Shown here piece after piece: positions 46,042-58,800 of a stretch of DNA of 64,000 nucleotides; the first letter of the stretch is position 1; the number at the start of each line of letters is the position of its first letter. Source of the stretch: Humulus lupulus (Eukaryota; Streptophyta; Magnoliopsida; Rosales; Cannabaceae); contig NC_084797.1 of the NCBI RefSeq assembly GCF_963169125.1, positions 101,581,868 through 101,645,867 on the forward strand, read 5' to 3'. The notes under the pieces are model-generated. The model did not search any database and was not told the DNA's origin. It saw only the letters and a list, made by a program, of their open reading frames with translations. A program made the translations under genes and the position numbers.

Positions 46042-48085
46042 TGTAATGACCCGACTATTTCTAAGACCTCAGACGATTAATAACTACTATGACATAGCTA
46101 CTAATTTGAATACATACATCAAGGAATAATAGAACTTTATTCAAAACCCAAAATATTGTACGAAATACAATATAAAGTATGAAATATAAAATATGGTATG
46201 GGATCCCATTGTTATAAAACATAAACATAAACATTAAATCAATTGTTTAAAATACTAAGTGCGGAAATACATAAACATAATTTAAAAGACTTTAAACAAC
46301 GTCATCCTCGATCTTCCAGCAGTCCATTCAATCCATTTGTCCTCAACACACATGCCAAGCTGCCATGAATCTTCCTGCCTTCCATGTTCATTTTCCTGCA
46401 TCATTCTAAAAAGAAAGGACTGAGACTAATGCCCAGCAAGGAAAAATCTACTAACAACATATATCATAAATCATAAACATAAGACTATATCATAAACATA
46501 TACTATAAAAACATATAACTATAAAAACGTATATCATATAGGACTACAATATTAATGGCCATTAACTCATTAAGATGGCATGTGATAAAACCATCTAGGT
46601 CCTCTGTCTACTAATCAAGGTAGGTTAGATCACAACTATAGTATATGATAACCCATCTAGGTCCTCTGTCTACTAATCGAGGTAGGGTAAATCATAACTC
46701 TAAACCATGAAATGATAAAAATTCTTGGGGCTTGCTATCTAAGCAAGTCATATGCCCAAGCGACTACAAAACATATTTATACATATACATATCATAGCAT
46801 AAAACATATCATAACATAAACATATAAAAACATATAATCTAACCTATTTTCCTTACAAAAAATTGGGATATGGAGACAAGAACGGGATTTGGAACACTCC
46901 TAAAACCAACAGTAAGAATCATGAGTTTCTAAAGAGAAAGAGATGAAAAAGAGAACTAAACCATCCAAGTGGAAAATTACCGAAAAGAACCTTAAGTTTC
47001 AAGAAACTTAAAAACCTAACCAAGATTCATAAACAAGAGTTAGGATCTTAAAAAAATTTAAAAGAAAACTAAAGAACTATGAAAAACTGAACTTTAGGAT
47101 AAGAATACCTTGGATAACTATGACTTTGATGTACACCTCAATACCGAAATAACACTATATCTCACTTTCCAAGTGTTTAGAAAAGCTTAGATTGGAAAAG
47201 CTTTTATCCCAAAACCAATGTGTTTCTCTCTATAGTAATCTTAGCAGCTTGGAGGCTCTGAAGAATGTTTGAAGAATGAAGGAAATGGCTGAGTACTAGG
47301 TCCTATTTATAGAGATCAAGGAGTAAAACTAACCCCTTTTTCATTTGAATAAATAAATGAATATAAAATGAAAAAGATTTGAATTTTCGTTCAACAGATG
47401 CCCATAACTCGGTCAAAATCGTTCAAGAGCAAGTCCAAGTGGTTAAGACTGTTTTTAAATTTAAATCCTCAAGATTCCAAATATTCACAACAGGGGCTAT
47501 ATATCGCCTAGCCTGGGCGATATATCACCTAGACCTATATCCTAAGGCCCATTCGTTCCTTCGTGCAAAGTCGACGTGTTTTCCGTATCTCTCGTAGGCA
47601 ATATATCGATCCATATAGCTGCGATATATCAACATACGTTGATATATCAAACATGTATTTTCACTTTTTCAGCATATTTTCAATTGATTAAACAGTTTTG
47701 ACTGAGTCAAAACGTGATCTTAACAGCTGCTGGAAGGTTCTATAGCTTCTAGATCTTTCTTTTAATTAAACTATTCATCAAAAATATTTAAATCTTAATA
47801 AATATGATTATGACAAGTGTCACATTCTTAATAATTCTATCTAAACCTTAGGTTATAATAATTAATATTTCTAGGACCAACAATAATAATCAAACCTTAT
47901 GTTATAATTAATATTTCTAAACTATAGGTTAAACTTATAAAATCCATAACTGTTGCTATGAGTTTCCAACTAAGTCCCGGCTTGAACCAAAATCTACGGA
48001 AACTAACATACTACAAACTAATATTAGCTACTACTACTACTACTACTACTACTATCTAGCTAAGTAAAAATTATGGGACACTACA
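46042..48085 (-). mobile_element. Solo LTR D (chromovirus type)
   Basis: 2044 bp from TGTAATGACCCG to GGGACACTACA, flanked by a perfect TTATC duplication (46037-46041 and 48086-48090). It carries a minus-strand TATA candidate CTATAAATAG at 47303-47312. A duplicated block of about 78 bp lies at 46585-46690 (CATCTAGGTCCTCTGTCTAC), and an (ACT)n run at about 48025-48053. It is the same LTR family as element N. Strand is given from its match to minus-oriented C. Confidence 0.92.
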
Positions 48086-48137
48086 TTATCAATAAATAAA
48101 TCCTAAACAAAATTGGGCAGAGTTTCCTGTGTTTTTA
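48086..48137. repeat. Third CACTA tandem unit, split by elements C and B
   Basis: It begins with the second TTATC copy and repeats the TCCTAAACAAAATTGGGCAG text of the unit at 45930. It ends TTTTA, the left target duplication of C. The continuation TTTTATAAC (55217-55225) leads to element B, so C and B inserted within a few bases of each other. Confidence 0.75.
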
Positions 48138-49055
48138 TGTAATGACCCAACTACTCTAGACTTTTGGACCATTAACGAAAACTATACATAAACACTAATC
48201 CTTAATAAAACTTATAAGTGAAAAGACCATAACTTTATTTAAGAAACTTGTAAAAATAAAAGTTAAACTTACATAAAATTCAATTTAGGATATGGGGATC
48301 CCATTGTTTTAAAATCAAAACATGACATAATTAAAAAGAGATTTACATAACAAAATTCGGAAAGATACATGTAAAAACCATAAGAAACAAAACTACATCC
48401 TCGAATCGAAACGCTCGGCTCTTGAATCCATTCCGCCTCAATACACATTCTCTAAGCTTCCAAGAACCTTCCCCACCACTAAGATCTATTTTCCTGCACA
48501 TATAAACAAAAAGGAATGAGCCTAATGCCCAGCAAGGAAAATCTAACATATAGCCATATACATAAAAATTCATAGTGCAACATAAAAAAAACATACCATA
48601 ACACATATATCACATACATACTATAATGGCCATTATTACTTGGGGTCTCATAGACTAAACAAGTCATATGCCCATTAGATTAGTGGGGTCCTACTAGCTA
48701 AGTAGGTCATATGCCCATAATCTATTTGGGATCCTACTAGCTAAGCAGGTCATATGTCCATAATCTATTTGGGGCTTGTTAGTCATATGGGTCATATGCC
48801 CAAGCCTACAAATATACATATCATAACACTTATTATAACATAAGAAACATAAGATAACATATAAAACATATAACATGTGAATTTCTATCCTATTTTCCTT
48901 ACCAAAATTACCCGGATATGAGGACAGAATAGGGACTTTGGAACACTCCTAAAAACCATTTGTGAAAGGGTGAGTCTATTGATATTGAAGAAAAAGGGAT
49001 GAAAGAGATGAAGGAACTATACATATTAAAACATACTACAACTAATACTAGCTAT

Positions 49056-49087
<32 letters not shown>

Positions 49088-49120
49088 TCTAACTAGCTAA
49101 GTAAATTCTGGGACTCTACA
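48138..49120 (-). repeat. 3' LTR of chromovirus C
   Basis: 983 bp starting TGTAATGACCC and ending GGGACTCTACA (plus reading). It contains four diverged units of about 44 bp with CATATGCCCATAATC (48640-48810) and a TAC run of about 11 units (49056-49087). Confidence 0.93.
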
Positions 49121-49134
49121 ATTCTCCCCTACTA
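49121..49134 (-). other. Polypurine tract of chromovirus C
   Basis: On the minus strand TAGTAGGGGAGAAT directly precedes the LTR start TGTAGAGTCCC. Confidence 0.8.
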
Positions 49135-49156
49135 CAAAGAATTTCGTCCCCGAAAT

Positions 49157-52100
49157 TTACTTATCAAACAATTCCGGATACCGGGCTAACATGTCATCCA
49201 CCAATTCCCACGTTGTCTCCTGTTCAGAACTATTACTCCATAGGACTTTGACTATTGGAATACTCTTGGACCATAACTGCTTCATCCCTCTATCCAGGAT
49301 GCTAACTGGTCGTTCCTCGTAACTCAAGTCTTTCTGGAGTGCTATCATATCGTACTTGAGGACGTGAGATGGGTCTGACACATATCTACGCAGCATCGAG
49401 ATGTGGAACACATTGTGACTATCTGCTAGAGCTGGCGGTAGGGCTAATCTATACGCAACTGCTCCCACTTTGTCCAATATCTCAAAAGGACCTATAAATC
49501 GGGGACTAAGTTTGCCTTACTTCCCAAACCGCTTCACACCTTTCATAGGAGATATCCTTAAGAAGACTTGATCTCCGACTTTGAATTCCACATCACGCCG
49601 CTTGGCATTCGCATAACTTTTCTAATGGCTTTGAGCAGCGAGCATACGCTTTCTAATCAGTGCTACTACATCCTGAGCTCCTCTAACAGCTTCAGTTCCA
49701 AGTAGTTGCCTTTCTCCTACCTCGTCATAATGCAACCGCGATCGACACCTTCTTCCATAAAGCAACTCATAAAGTGCCATTCCGTTCGTTGACTGGTAGC
49801 TATTGTTGTAGGAGAATTCTATCAGCGGCAAATACTCACTCCCAGATCTCGATGTAAACATCGATCCTCTATCGAATACTATTGTCTTAGAGATTCTATG
49901 CAGTCGTACTATTTCTTGAACTTAAACGTCTCTGTAAAGATTTGCTGTGTACGAAGTCTTAACAGACAGGAAATGAACTGATTTGGTTAATCTATCTATT
50001 ACTATCCAAGCCAAATCATGCTGCTTACTTGTTCGTGGTAAACCCGTCACGAAATCTATGGCTATATCATCCCATTTCCATTTTGGAATGCTAAGTGGTT
50101 GCAATAAGCCTGTAGGCGCTGATGTTCTGCTTTCACTTACTGGCATTCTAGACACTTAGACACAAATTCTGCTATGTCCTTCTTCATCCCTGGCCACCAA
50201 TACATTGCCTTGATGTCGTGTGCCATCTTGGTCGACCCTAGGTGAACTGAGTACGGGGTATTGTGCGCTTTTTCTAGAATCTTCACCTTAATAATTTGAT
50301 CATTTGGCACGCATACTCGATTCTTATATCTCAATAAACCTTGACTAGATTTTAAGAAATCTGTAGGCTTGCCTTCTCTGACTGCATCTATATGTGCTAC
50401 TAGTGTGTCGTCATGTCCCTGACCAATCCGTATATCTTCTAGTAGATTTGACTGGATAGTCAAGTTAGCTAGCTTGCCGACAATTACTTCTATTCCGGCA
50501 CTGATAAGCTCCTGCTGTAGTGACTTTTCTATTCCTGCTAGCGTTGCTAAATTTCCATAACTTTTCCTACTAAGCGCATCGGCAACTACATTTGCCTTTC
50601 CCGGGTGGTATAAGATTTCTCATTCGTAATCCTTCACTAGCTCTAACCACCTGCGCTGCCTCATGTTGAGCTCCTTCTGAGTAAATAAGTACTTTAAACT
50701 TTAGTGGTCCGTATAAATCTCGCACCGTTCTCTGTAAAGATAATGGCGCCAGATTTTCAACGCAAAGACCACTGTTGCCAACTCCATATCATGCGTTGGA
50801 TAGCGTTGCTCGTACTCCTTCAACTGTCGTGAGGCATAGGCTATCACCTTGTCATTCTGCATCAGCACACAACCCAACCCTTGCTTCGATGCATCGCAGT
50901 AGACTACGAACTTATCGTTGGGTGTCGGTACACAGAGTACTAGTGCTGAACAAAGCTTATCCTTAAGCAACTGGAAGCTTTCTTCACATCTACCATTCCC
51001 GTTGAATCTTTGTTGTTTCCGGGTCAGGTTGGTGAGCGGAGTGGCTATCTTAGAAAATCCCTCTACGAACCTCCTATAATAACCTGCTAACCCTAGAAAG
51101 CTTCTTACTTCAGATGCGTTCTTTGGTCTTGGCCAATCCTTCACGGCCTCTACCTTTGATTGGTCTACTGCAACTCCGTCTTTTAATATAATGTGCCCGA
51201 GGAATGCCACTTGCGAAAGCCAAAATTCGCATTTCTTGAACTTGGCGTAGAGTTGATGCTCCTTCAATCGCGTCAAAATCAACCTCAAATGTTCCTCGTG
51301 CTCTACTTCATTCTTGGAGTATACTAAGATATCGTCAATGAATACAACGATGAATTTATCTAAGTAATCCTTGAAGACCCTATTCATTAAGTCCATAAAC
51401 GCGGTTGGTGCGTTAGTAAGACCAAAGGACATAACAAAGAACTCATAATGTCCATAACGAGTCCTAAAGGCTGTCTTAGGAATATCTTCTCCCTTTACCT
51501 TGAGCTGATGATACCCAGACCGTAAATCGATCTTTGAAAACACTGGTGCCCCTCGGAGTTGATCAAACAAGTCGTCAAGTCGGGGTAGCGAGTACTTATT
51601 ATTAATTGTCACCTTATTCAGCTCGTGATAATCTATACACATATGCATACTTCTGTCCTTCTTCTTCACAAATAGAACCGGTGCTCCCCATAGCGAATGG
51701 CTCGGTGCCCGGTACTAGTTCGATTATGAAGTCTATCTTTCGAGTCGGCGGCAATCCTGCTAGTTTCCAGGAAATACCTCTAGGAATTCCTTTACATTAA
51801 GGAAGTCTCCAACTTTTTGTGGTGTTTCCTTTACCACATACGCAACGCTAGCTAAGAATGCTTGACACCCTTTTTCTATCATTCTTTGGGCTTTAAGAGT
51901 TGATATTAGCAGTGTACGTAGTCCTAAAAATTTTCCCATATAGCATCGTTTCTGACCGTCAGGAGTCTCGAACATCACTTGCTTACGTCTGCTATCGATG
52001 GTTACGCCATGCCTTGCTAGCCCGTCCATGCCTAATATCATGTCGAAGTCTTTAATCTCCAGTTCTATCAGGTCTCCTTCTAGTTCTATGTCCTCAATTT

Positions 52101-53518
52101 TGCTTGGTACGCCTTGTACTATCCTTGATGATAAGACTACTTCACTCGAAGGCAACTATGTCACAAACCTAGTTCTACAAGGTTTGTCTAATTTCTCTAT
52201 CATTCCTAACGAGATATACGAGTATATTGCTCCCAAATCAAGTGATACTAGAACATATACTATCGAGGATAGGAATCTGACATGTAACTGCTTGTTACTA
52301 GCATGGGCTCCTCCCTGGGTCAAGGCAAAGACTTTAGTCTGGAACCATCGTTTAATCCCTCTTCTCCTTCTGCTTGAGCTATGGACATTCCTTCTTTCGA
52401 TGACTTTCCTAACCACAGTTGAAACATCCCTTGATGTTTCTTTTGGCCCTTAGAGCATTGCAGGTATTCTACATAACCCGACTTATTGCCTCCATCGTTT
52501 GTCCGTGCTCTTTTATCACCATTGGCCTACTTATCATCAGGATGCCTTCTCTTCTGACCATTACTATTACTATTGCTATGTTGACGGCTGTTGTTTCGAT
52601 CATTCTGAGTTTGACCCTACTGTTTAGGCTCAAGCCTACTAGCCTTCTCCTTACTAACATTCTCCTGAAGCCTTTCTACTTTTATTGCCGTTTCTAGAAC
52701 ATCGGCATAGGTAGTATTTCCCGGGTTTGCTAGCTTAACCCCTAATTCAATCTTTGGTCTAAGTCCTTTAACGAACTTGGTCACCCTCATAAAGTCAGTT
52801 GGAACCAACTCTGGTGCCAACTTGGCTAATCTGTTGAACTGTTGAACTGTCGAGCATATTCTACTACCTTTAAGTTGCCCTGCTTCGAACTAGCGAACTC
52901 CTCGACCCTTGTAGCGATGACTGCCAAGTTGTAATACTTCTTGTGGAACAGCTCCACAAATCTTGTCCATATCATGGTGGTGACATCGTTAGTCTGCTGA
53001 ACTAAGTCCCACCATATTCTAGCATCCTTCTTAAGCATAGACGAAACGTAGGATATGCGATCTGTGTTGCCGAGATTCATATGCGCTAGGATCGGTTCTA
53101 CATTTCTGAGCCATTATTCTACTTCAAAGGGGTCTGTTGTCCCTTCAAAGTTTGGAGCGTGTTGCTTACAAAATCGCTCATAGATTGGCTCCATGTGCTG
53201 AGCTGAGTATGGCGCATAGTTCGCCAGTGGCCATCCCCCATAAGGACCCACTTGATGGGGTACTTGAGCCATCTACTGAGGCAGTGGTTGTAGCTGAGGT
53301 GGAGGCTGAGTCTGAGTCTGATGTCGCTGTTGCTGCAGTAATTCCTCCACTTGTTGTCGCAGTCTGGCGATCTCCACAGTGTTGTCAGCTGGTGGCGGCG
53401 GCGCGTTGCGGCTGGCAGTAGCACGCACTCCCCTTCTCTGAACTGGAGGGGCTTCATTGTTCACCGGAGCAGCGCTGGAGGCGTTTCTGTTGGTGCGAGA
53501 AAATCTTCTGAGCGACAT
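49157..53518 (-). pseudogene. gag-pol: gag-pol of chromovirus C, broken
   Basis: The start at 53518 gives MSLRRFSRT with a Gln-rich coiled coil (to 53273), then a stop. Gag continues in the same frame (53080-52826, KKDARIWWDLV and LFHKKYYN; 52820-52617). The protease region has LDLGAIYSYIS (about 52240) where Asp-Ser-Gly-Ala is usual, so it is probably inactive. The LGMDGLARHGVTID part follows (52050). Reverse transcriptase and RNase H (51669-50701) have [10 protein letters not shown] and [13 protein letters not shown]. The integrase finger (50463-50137), core (50155-49622) and chromodomain end (49477-49157, VLWSNSSEQETTWE) follow. Breaks lie at 53273, 52826, 50701, 49922 and near 49520. Confidence 0.9.
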
Positions 53519-54244
53519 CTTCAACAAAGTTCTAATAGTCGAGAACATGTTAGAACTTATCCTAATAGTCTCTAAGGAAAAACTTAATCTAAGCAAACAT
53601 AACTCGGACCTATTAATTATGATTTCTTATGAAAAAATTATGTAAGCCTTCTTTATGATTAGGGTCTGTTTCTAAACTTAGAAAAATAAGCCATCTTTAT
53701 AATTTACTAAGTCTGTTTCTAATCATCCTATATGACTCGTCGTTGTTCCCACTACTATGGCCCCCTAAACTTAGAAAAAATTCTCAGGCTCGAAACTCAT
53801 TGTTGTTCCAAAGTTAACCATATTGAGGGAGGGCTGGGATCAATAAAATAGTTCCCACTACTATGGCCCCCTAAACTCTCAATATAGAACCCGGTCCATT
53901 GATTTGTATCCACCCTCACCGAACTTGGTCATTATTTATTAAATTTATTATTTATTATGATTGTAGAAAAAAATTAAACTCATACATGTCATTCAAAAAT
54001 AACAATTGTATTTATTTGGAAAAAAAACTTTTCACTAAAAACACTCATGCATGCAAAGATAATAAATAAAATAAATAACGAAAAATAAACTAATTTACAA
54101 ATATTATTAACTGAAAACATAAGGGCTAAAATGTTAACTAAACACATAATCAAAACAACTAAAACATAAACACTTACATTGGCGGTTAGATTCAGATCTT
54201 TGAGTATGTGTATCGAGGAGAACTTCATGCGAAGGAACCATTGC
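53519..54244 (-). other. Leader of chromovirus C, with candidate intron
   Basis: Non-coding. Next to the primer site it matches the leader of element N, including the intron acceptor (TTTTCAG on the minus strand near 54115) and the donor near 54175. The following AT-rich text (54000-54100) resembles what comes after the 155-residue ORF in N, as if that ORF were missing here. A 27-bp block (CCCACTACTATGGCCCCC) is repeated at about 53745 and 53850. Confidence 0.6.
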
Positions 54245-54256
54245 GCTCTGATACCA
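54245..54256 (-). other. Primer-binding site of chromovirus C
   Basis: On the minus strand TGGTATCAGAGC, an exact plant initiator-tRNA primer site, two bases from the LTR end at 54259. Confidence 0.92.
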
Positions 54257-54258
54257 AC

Positions 54259-55216
54259 TGTAATGACCCAACTACTCTAGACTTTTGGACCATTAACGAA
54301 AACTATACATAAACACTAATCCTTAATAAAAATTATAAGTGAAAAGACCATAACTTTATTTAAGAAACTTGTAAAAATAAAAGTTAAACTTACATAAAAT
54401 TCAAGTTAGGATATGGGATCCCATTGTTTTAAAATCAAAACATGACATAATTAAAAAGAGATTTACACAACAAAATGCGGAAAGATACATGTAAAAACCA
54501 TAAGAAACAAAACTACATCCTCGAATCGAAACGCTCGGCTCTTGAATCCATTCCGCCTCAATACACATTCTCTAAGCTTCCAAGAACCTTCCCCGCCACT
54601 AAGACCTATTTTCCTGCACATATAAACAAAAAGGAATCAGCCTAATGCCCAACAAGGAAAATCTAACATATAGCCATATACATAAAAATTCATAGTGCAA
54701 CATAAAAAAAACATACCATAACACATATATCACATACATACTATAATGGCCATTATTACTTGGGGTCCCATAGACTAAACAAGTCATATGCCCATTAGAT
54801 TAGTGGGGTCCTACTAGCTAAGTAGGTCATATGCCCATAATCTATTTGGGGTCCTACTAGCTAAGCAGGTCATATGCCCATAATCTATTTGGGGCTTGTT
54901 AGTCATATGGGTCATATGCCCAAGCCTACAAATATACATATCATAACACTTATTATAACATAAGATAACATATAAAACATATAACATATGAATTTCTATC
55001 CTATTTTCCTTACCAAAATTACCGGGATATAAGGACAAAATAGGGACTTTGGAACACTCCTAAAAACCATTTGTGAAAGGGTGAGTCTATTGATATTGAA
55101 GAAAAAGGGATGAAAGAGATGAAGGAACTATACATATTAAAACATACTACAACTAATACTAGCTATTACTACTACTACTACTATCTAACTAGCTAAGTAA
55201 ATTCTGGGACTCTACA
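54259..55216 (-). repeat. 5' LTR of chromovirus C
   Basis: 958 bp, same ends as the 3' LTR. It is 25 bp shorter: a TAC run with five fewer units, a missing 9-bp GAAACATAA-type repeat near 54962, and one base in a G run. Confidence 0.93.
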
Positions 55217-55225
55217 TTTTATAAC

Positions 55226-55798
55226 TGTTATCCATAAAATTAGCATTGGTGACGTGACAAGTGATTCCTGGACACGTGGCTGACACCTGGAAACGTTCTA
55301 CTAGAGTATCGACCAGAAGACACATTAGAAGCAGTGCGAACCTGTCTTACCTGCGACCAGTCTGGTCGATAGTTCTTAATGGGAAGATCTTTGTGAATCT
55401 TGAATTTATCTAACACAATCTCCTGAGTATCCGATTATTCAGGAAAGAATATCTGTAACAATCTTTTGTAATCCCCCTTGAGCCTATAAATAGCAAGAGA
55501 TAGCTCAAGGGAGAGGACTTTTGGCTTTTGAATCATTCGAGACTATAGTAATTCTCCTAGTAATATTGTATTGTTCTTCAGAGATTAGTGAAACTCATTG
55601 AACCCAAGTTCTTTGATCACTCATCTGATTTTTATATCAATATCAACCTAAGTGGACGTAGGTCATTAACAGATCCTGGGCCGTACCACTATAAAATGCT
55701 GTGTATTATTTACTTTTGTCATTACGTTCTTCTCATTACTTTCATTCATATCAAGCAAATTCTGACTCCGTGTCAGTTGGCCAAATCGTGGGTCAACA
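55226..55798 (+). repeat. 5' LTR of element B
   Basis: 573 bp. The beginning (TGTTATCC, then GACACGTGGCTGACACCTGG) and end (TGTCAGTTGGCCAAATCGTG) align with the LTRs of A in reverse. Divergence from A is large, so B is not a recent copy of A. Confidence 0.9.
55484..55493 (+). promoter_or_regulatory. TATA-box candidate in the LTR of element B
   Basis: CTATAAATAG in the same context (GAGC before, AGATAGCTCAAG after) as in A. It is the likely core promoter of the genomic RNA. Confidence 0.6.
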
Positions 55799-55822
55799 TT
55801 CTGGTGCTTTCGTTGAGAGCTT
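55799..55822 (+). other. Putative primer-binding region of element B
   Basis: TTCTGGTGCTTTCGTTGAGA follows the LTR end directly and is nearly identical to the region in A. The tRNA is not assigned. Confidence 0.55.
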
Positions 55823-55846
55823 GATTTAACGTTGTTGAGAAAATTA

Positions 55847-58800
55847 ATGGCGAAAGTTGGAAAGAAAACTGGACAGGCGACCGCCGCTGCACCATCAAAC
55901 CTGCCACCTCCTCCTCCTCCTGCAAGCATGGCAGAGGATGAGCCACAGCTGGACTTTGAGGAGGAGGAAATGGATGATGCAACACTGAAGAGTACCCTGG
56001 GCGCGTTGCAGGAGGAACTGGCTAGTCTGAGGGCCAGTCAGGAGACTGCCGCTGAAGTTATGGCGCGGCAGCAGCAGGAGATTGAGCAGCAGCACGCGGA
56101 ATTGAGCGAAAGGCAGGAGACAGCCTTGCTATTGGCTAGAAATCAGGCTGCACCTACCTCGCAGCCTGACTAACCGGTGAATGGACAACCCCAGAGGGGT
56201 CCTAATCCAAGCCCACCGATCCAGCCTTCGAGTCCGCAAAGGCCCGAGCAGCCTCAGATGCCCCATGATGATGTCCCATCGGATCCTGAGGCACAGCCAC
56301 CATCCCAAGCTGCTCGGGGTAATCCCCTGCAACAGAGGCAGAATAGGGCTGAGCATCAGCCTCGCAGCCCTAGACGCCGTAGGGATGATGGGTTGAACCT
56401 GCCGAACAGAGGACAGTACCCTCCTGGCAACAGGAGGGATTCAGAGTTAGGCTCTGCAGTCCGGGGCCCCCCACGACACGATGATGCACAGGGACACCAC
56501 GACCAGCGCAGGCCACCCTCTAACGCTCGGGACGGTTCAGCCAGGAATGGACATCGAGGGAACAGTCGATCTCATCATAGCCAGTCGAGGTTCAGAGATG
56601 CCCACGGATATAATGAGGCCGACTCAGGCAAAGGAAATGCCAGTGGGAGGAATGAAGAAAGAGGTAAAGGCAGGAGCCAGGTACCTCAAGATGACCAACC
56701 AAATAGACAGGATGCTGGGGGGCGGCCCAGACAAAATAATGTCTTCAACCAGCTCGGGGGTAGCGAGCAGCGGAGAAGAGAAGAGGACCTGAGAGATGTA
56801 CTCAATGATCGCCGTGAGAGGCATGGCGAGAATGTCCCCCCGTGAACGGAGGCCACAGCGATTCCTGCCGCTGTACAGGCCCAGATAAACGCCCTCAACC
56901 AGGCAGTGCAACAGCTGGTCGGGGGAAGGACTTCTTACATCGACCACGATAGGAGGAAAGGCACTCCTTTCGTACAAAGGATAGCTAACGCCAAAACTCC
57001 CAGCAAATTCAAGATGCCTACGCTTCCAAACTTTGACGGATATGGAGACCCAGTCTCGCATGTCAATAAGTTTGAGATTCAGATGGACATTCAGAAAGTG
57101 TCCGAAGATGCTCGGTGCAGGATCTTCTCTGTAACACTTTCTGAAGCTGCGCAGGAGTGGTTCTTCAAATTCCCTCCCGCAAGCATCGTTTCCTGGGAAA
57201 TGTTCGTACGGGAGTTCTACCGACAGTTCTATGCTGGTCGTATACACCCAACCGAAGCAAACCAGCTAGTCAAAATTCGCCAGCAGGATGGGGAGTCAAT
57301 GAAAGACTACATCCAACGTTTTATGCGAGCAGTAGCTGGAGCAAAGACGGTCGGGGATGAAGGGAAGATGATGGCCATAACTGCAGGAGTAAAACGACGT
57401 TCTCCCCTCTGGAAGAGTCTCTGAAAGGAAGGGGTGAGAACTACCCAAGAATTTTTGGATCGAGCTGATCGCTATATCAAGCTTGAAGAAGCCATTGCCG
57501 ACGATGGAAAGCCCTCAGGCAAGAATAAGAAAGCTTCCAAACCCGCCAAGGCCGCCAATGGGTCCAAACCTAGTGGCAACGGCAAAGGCAACAGGAACAG
57601 CAACGGTAATGGCAAGAACGGTGGAAAACGGCCGTATAACGAGCCTTCCACCTCCGACAACAAACGAGCCAAGGTTAATCATTATGAGCCTCAGTTCACT
57701 AACTACACTGCCCTCGTTGAGTCTCGGGGAGAGGTTTACCAGGCCACAAGTTCCAGTGTGCCTTACAAGAAACCTGGGCCCATTCGAAAGGACATTTCGA
57801 AAAGAGACACCACCAAGTTCTGTCGTTACCATATTGACTACGGACATGACACTAATGAATGCAACCAGTTAAAGGACAAAATCGAGTTCCTTATTAGACA
57901 AGGACACTTGAGAAGGTACGTACGGGCCTCGGGAAATTCCCAACGAGAAGCTCCGGGTGGCAACGAGCAGGCGCCCACACGCCAACGCTCGCCACCATTA
58001 CAGCCTGCCCCCGTGGCTGGAACACTCTTAACCATCTGTGGAGGCCTGCACCTCGCGGGGAATAGCAGAAAGGCCAGAGAACGATATGCTCGGACTCTGC
58101 GCCACGACCAGGACATCGAGATGATGACTGTGGAGGACCGTGCACCAAAAAAGGCTCGGTCAGAGGGAGGAGAGATAACCTTCTCTGATGACGACGCCCA
58201 ACACGTCAGGTTCCCACATTCCGATCCGCTGGTCGTGGACATCTAGATGGACAATATGATGGTGAAGAGGGTACTGGTCGATACAGGAAGTTCAGTGAAT
58301 ATCCTGTATAAATCAACACTGGAACGCATGAAATTGTCCGTGAAGGACTTGGAGCCCTGCAATCAAACGATATACGGCTTTTCTGGAGAAGGACTCACCC
58401 CAGCCGGATTGATCAAACTCCCAGTAACGACGGGTACAGCGCCTGTAACAAGGACATTACTCGCCACTTTTGTAGTGGTTGATTGTCCTTCGGCCTACAA
58501 CGCCGTTATTGGAAGACCCATACTGGTTGATCTACGGGTCGTCATCTCTATGTGGCACCTAGCCATGAAGTTCCCAACAGACGCGGGGGTAGGACGCATT
58601 TTGGGAAACCAAAGGGAAGCCAGGGAGTGCTACAACGCCTCAATCACAAAGGCGAAAAGTGGAACGCCGAGGAGCACTACCTCAGATAGATTGCAAATGG
58701 TAGTTGATACGCAAGCAAAATCCGGTGATGAAGTCACCAAATAGGGTGTTGCCCAAAGTGAGGATGGAGATTTGGATCCTCGCTTTGGGGATTTTGAAGA

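Larger units (their letters stand above)
48138..55216 (-). mobile_element. Complete chromovirus C (Tekay-like Ty3/gypsy)
   Basis: The 7.1-kb element is on the minus strand. LTRs lie at 48138-49120 and 54259-55216, with a perfect TTTTA duplication (48133-48137 and 55217-55221). It has an iMet primer site, a purine tract, and gag-pol ending in a chromodomain. I count about 15 substitutions between the LTRs (about 1.6%), fewer than in A, so it is the younger insertion. Coding parts are nonetheless broken. Confidence 0.94.
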
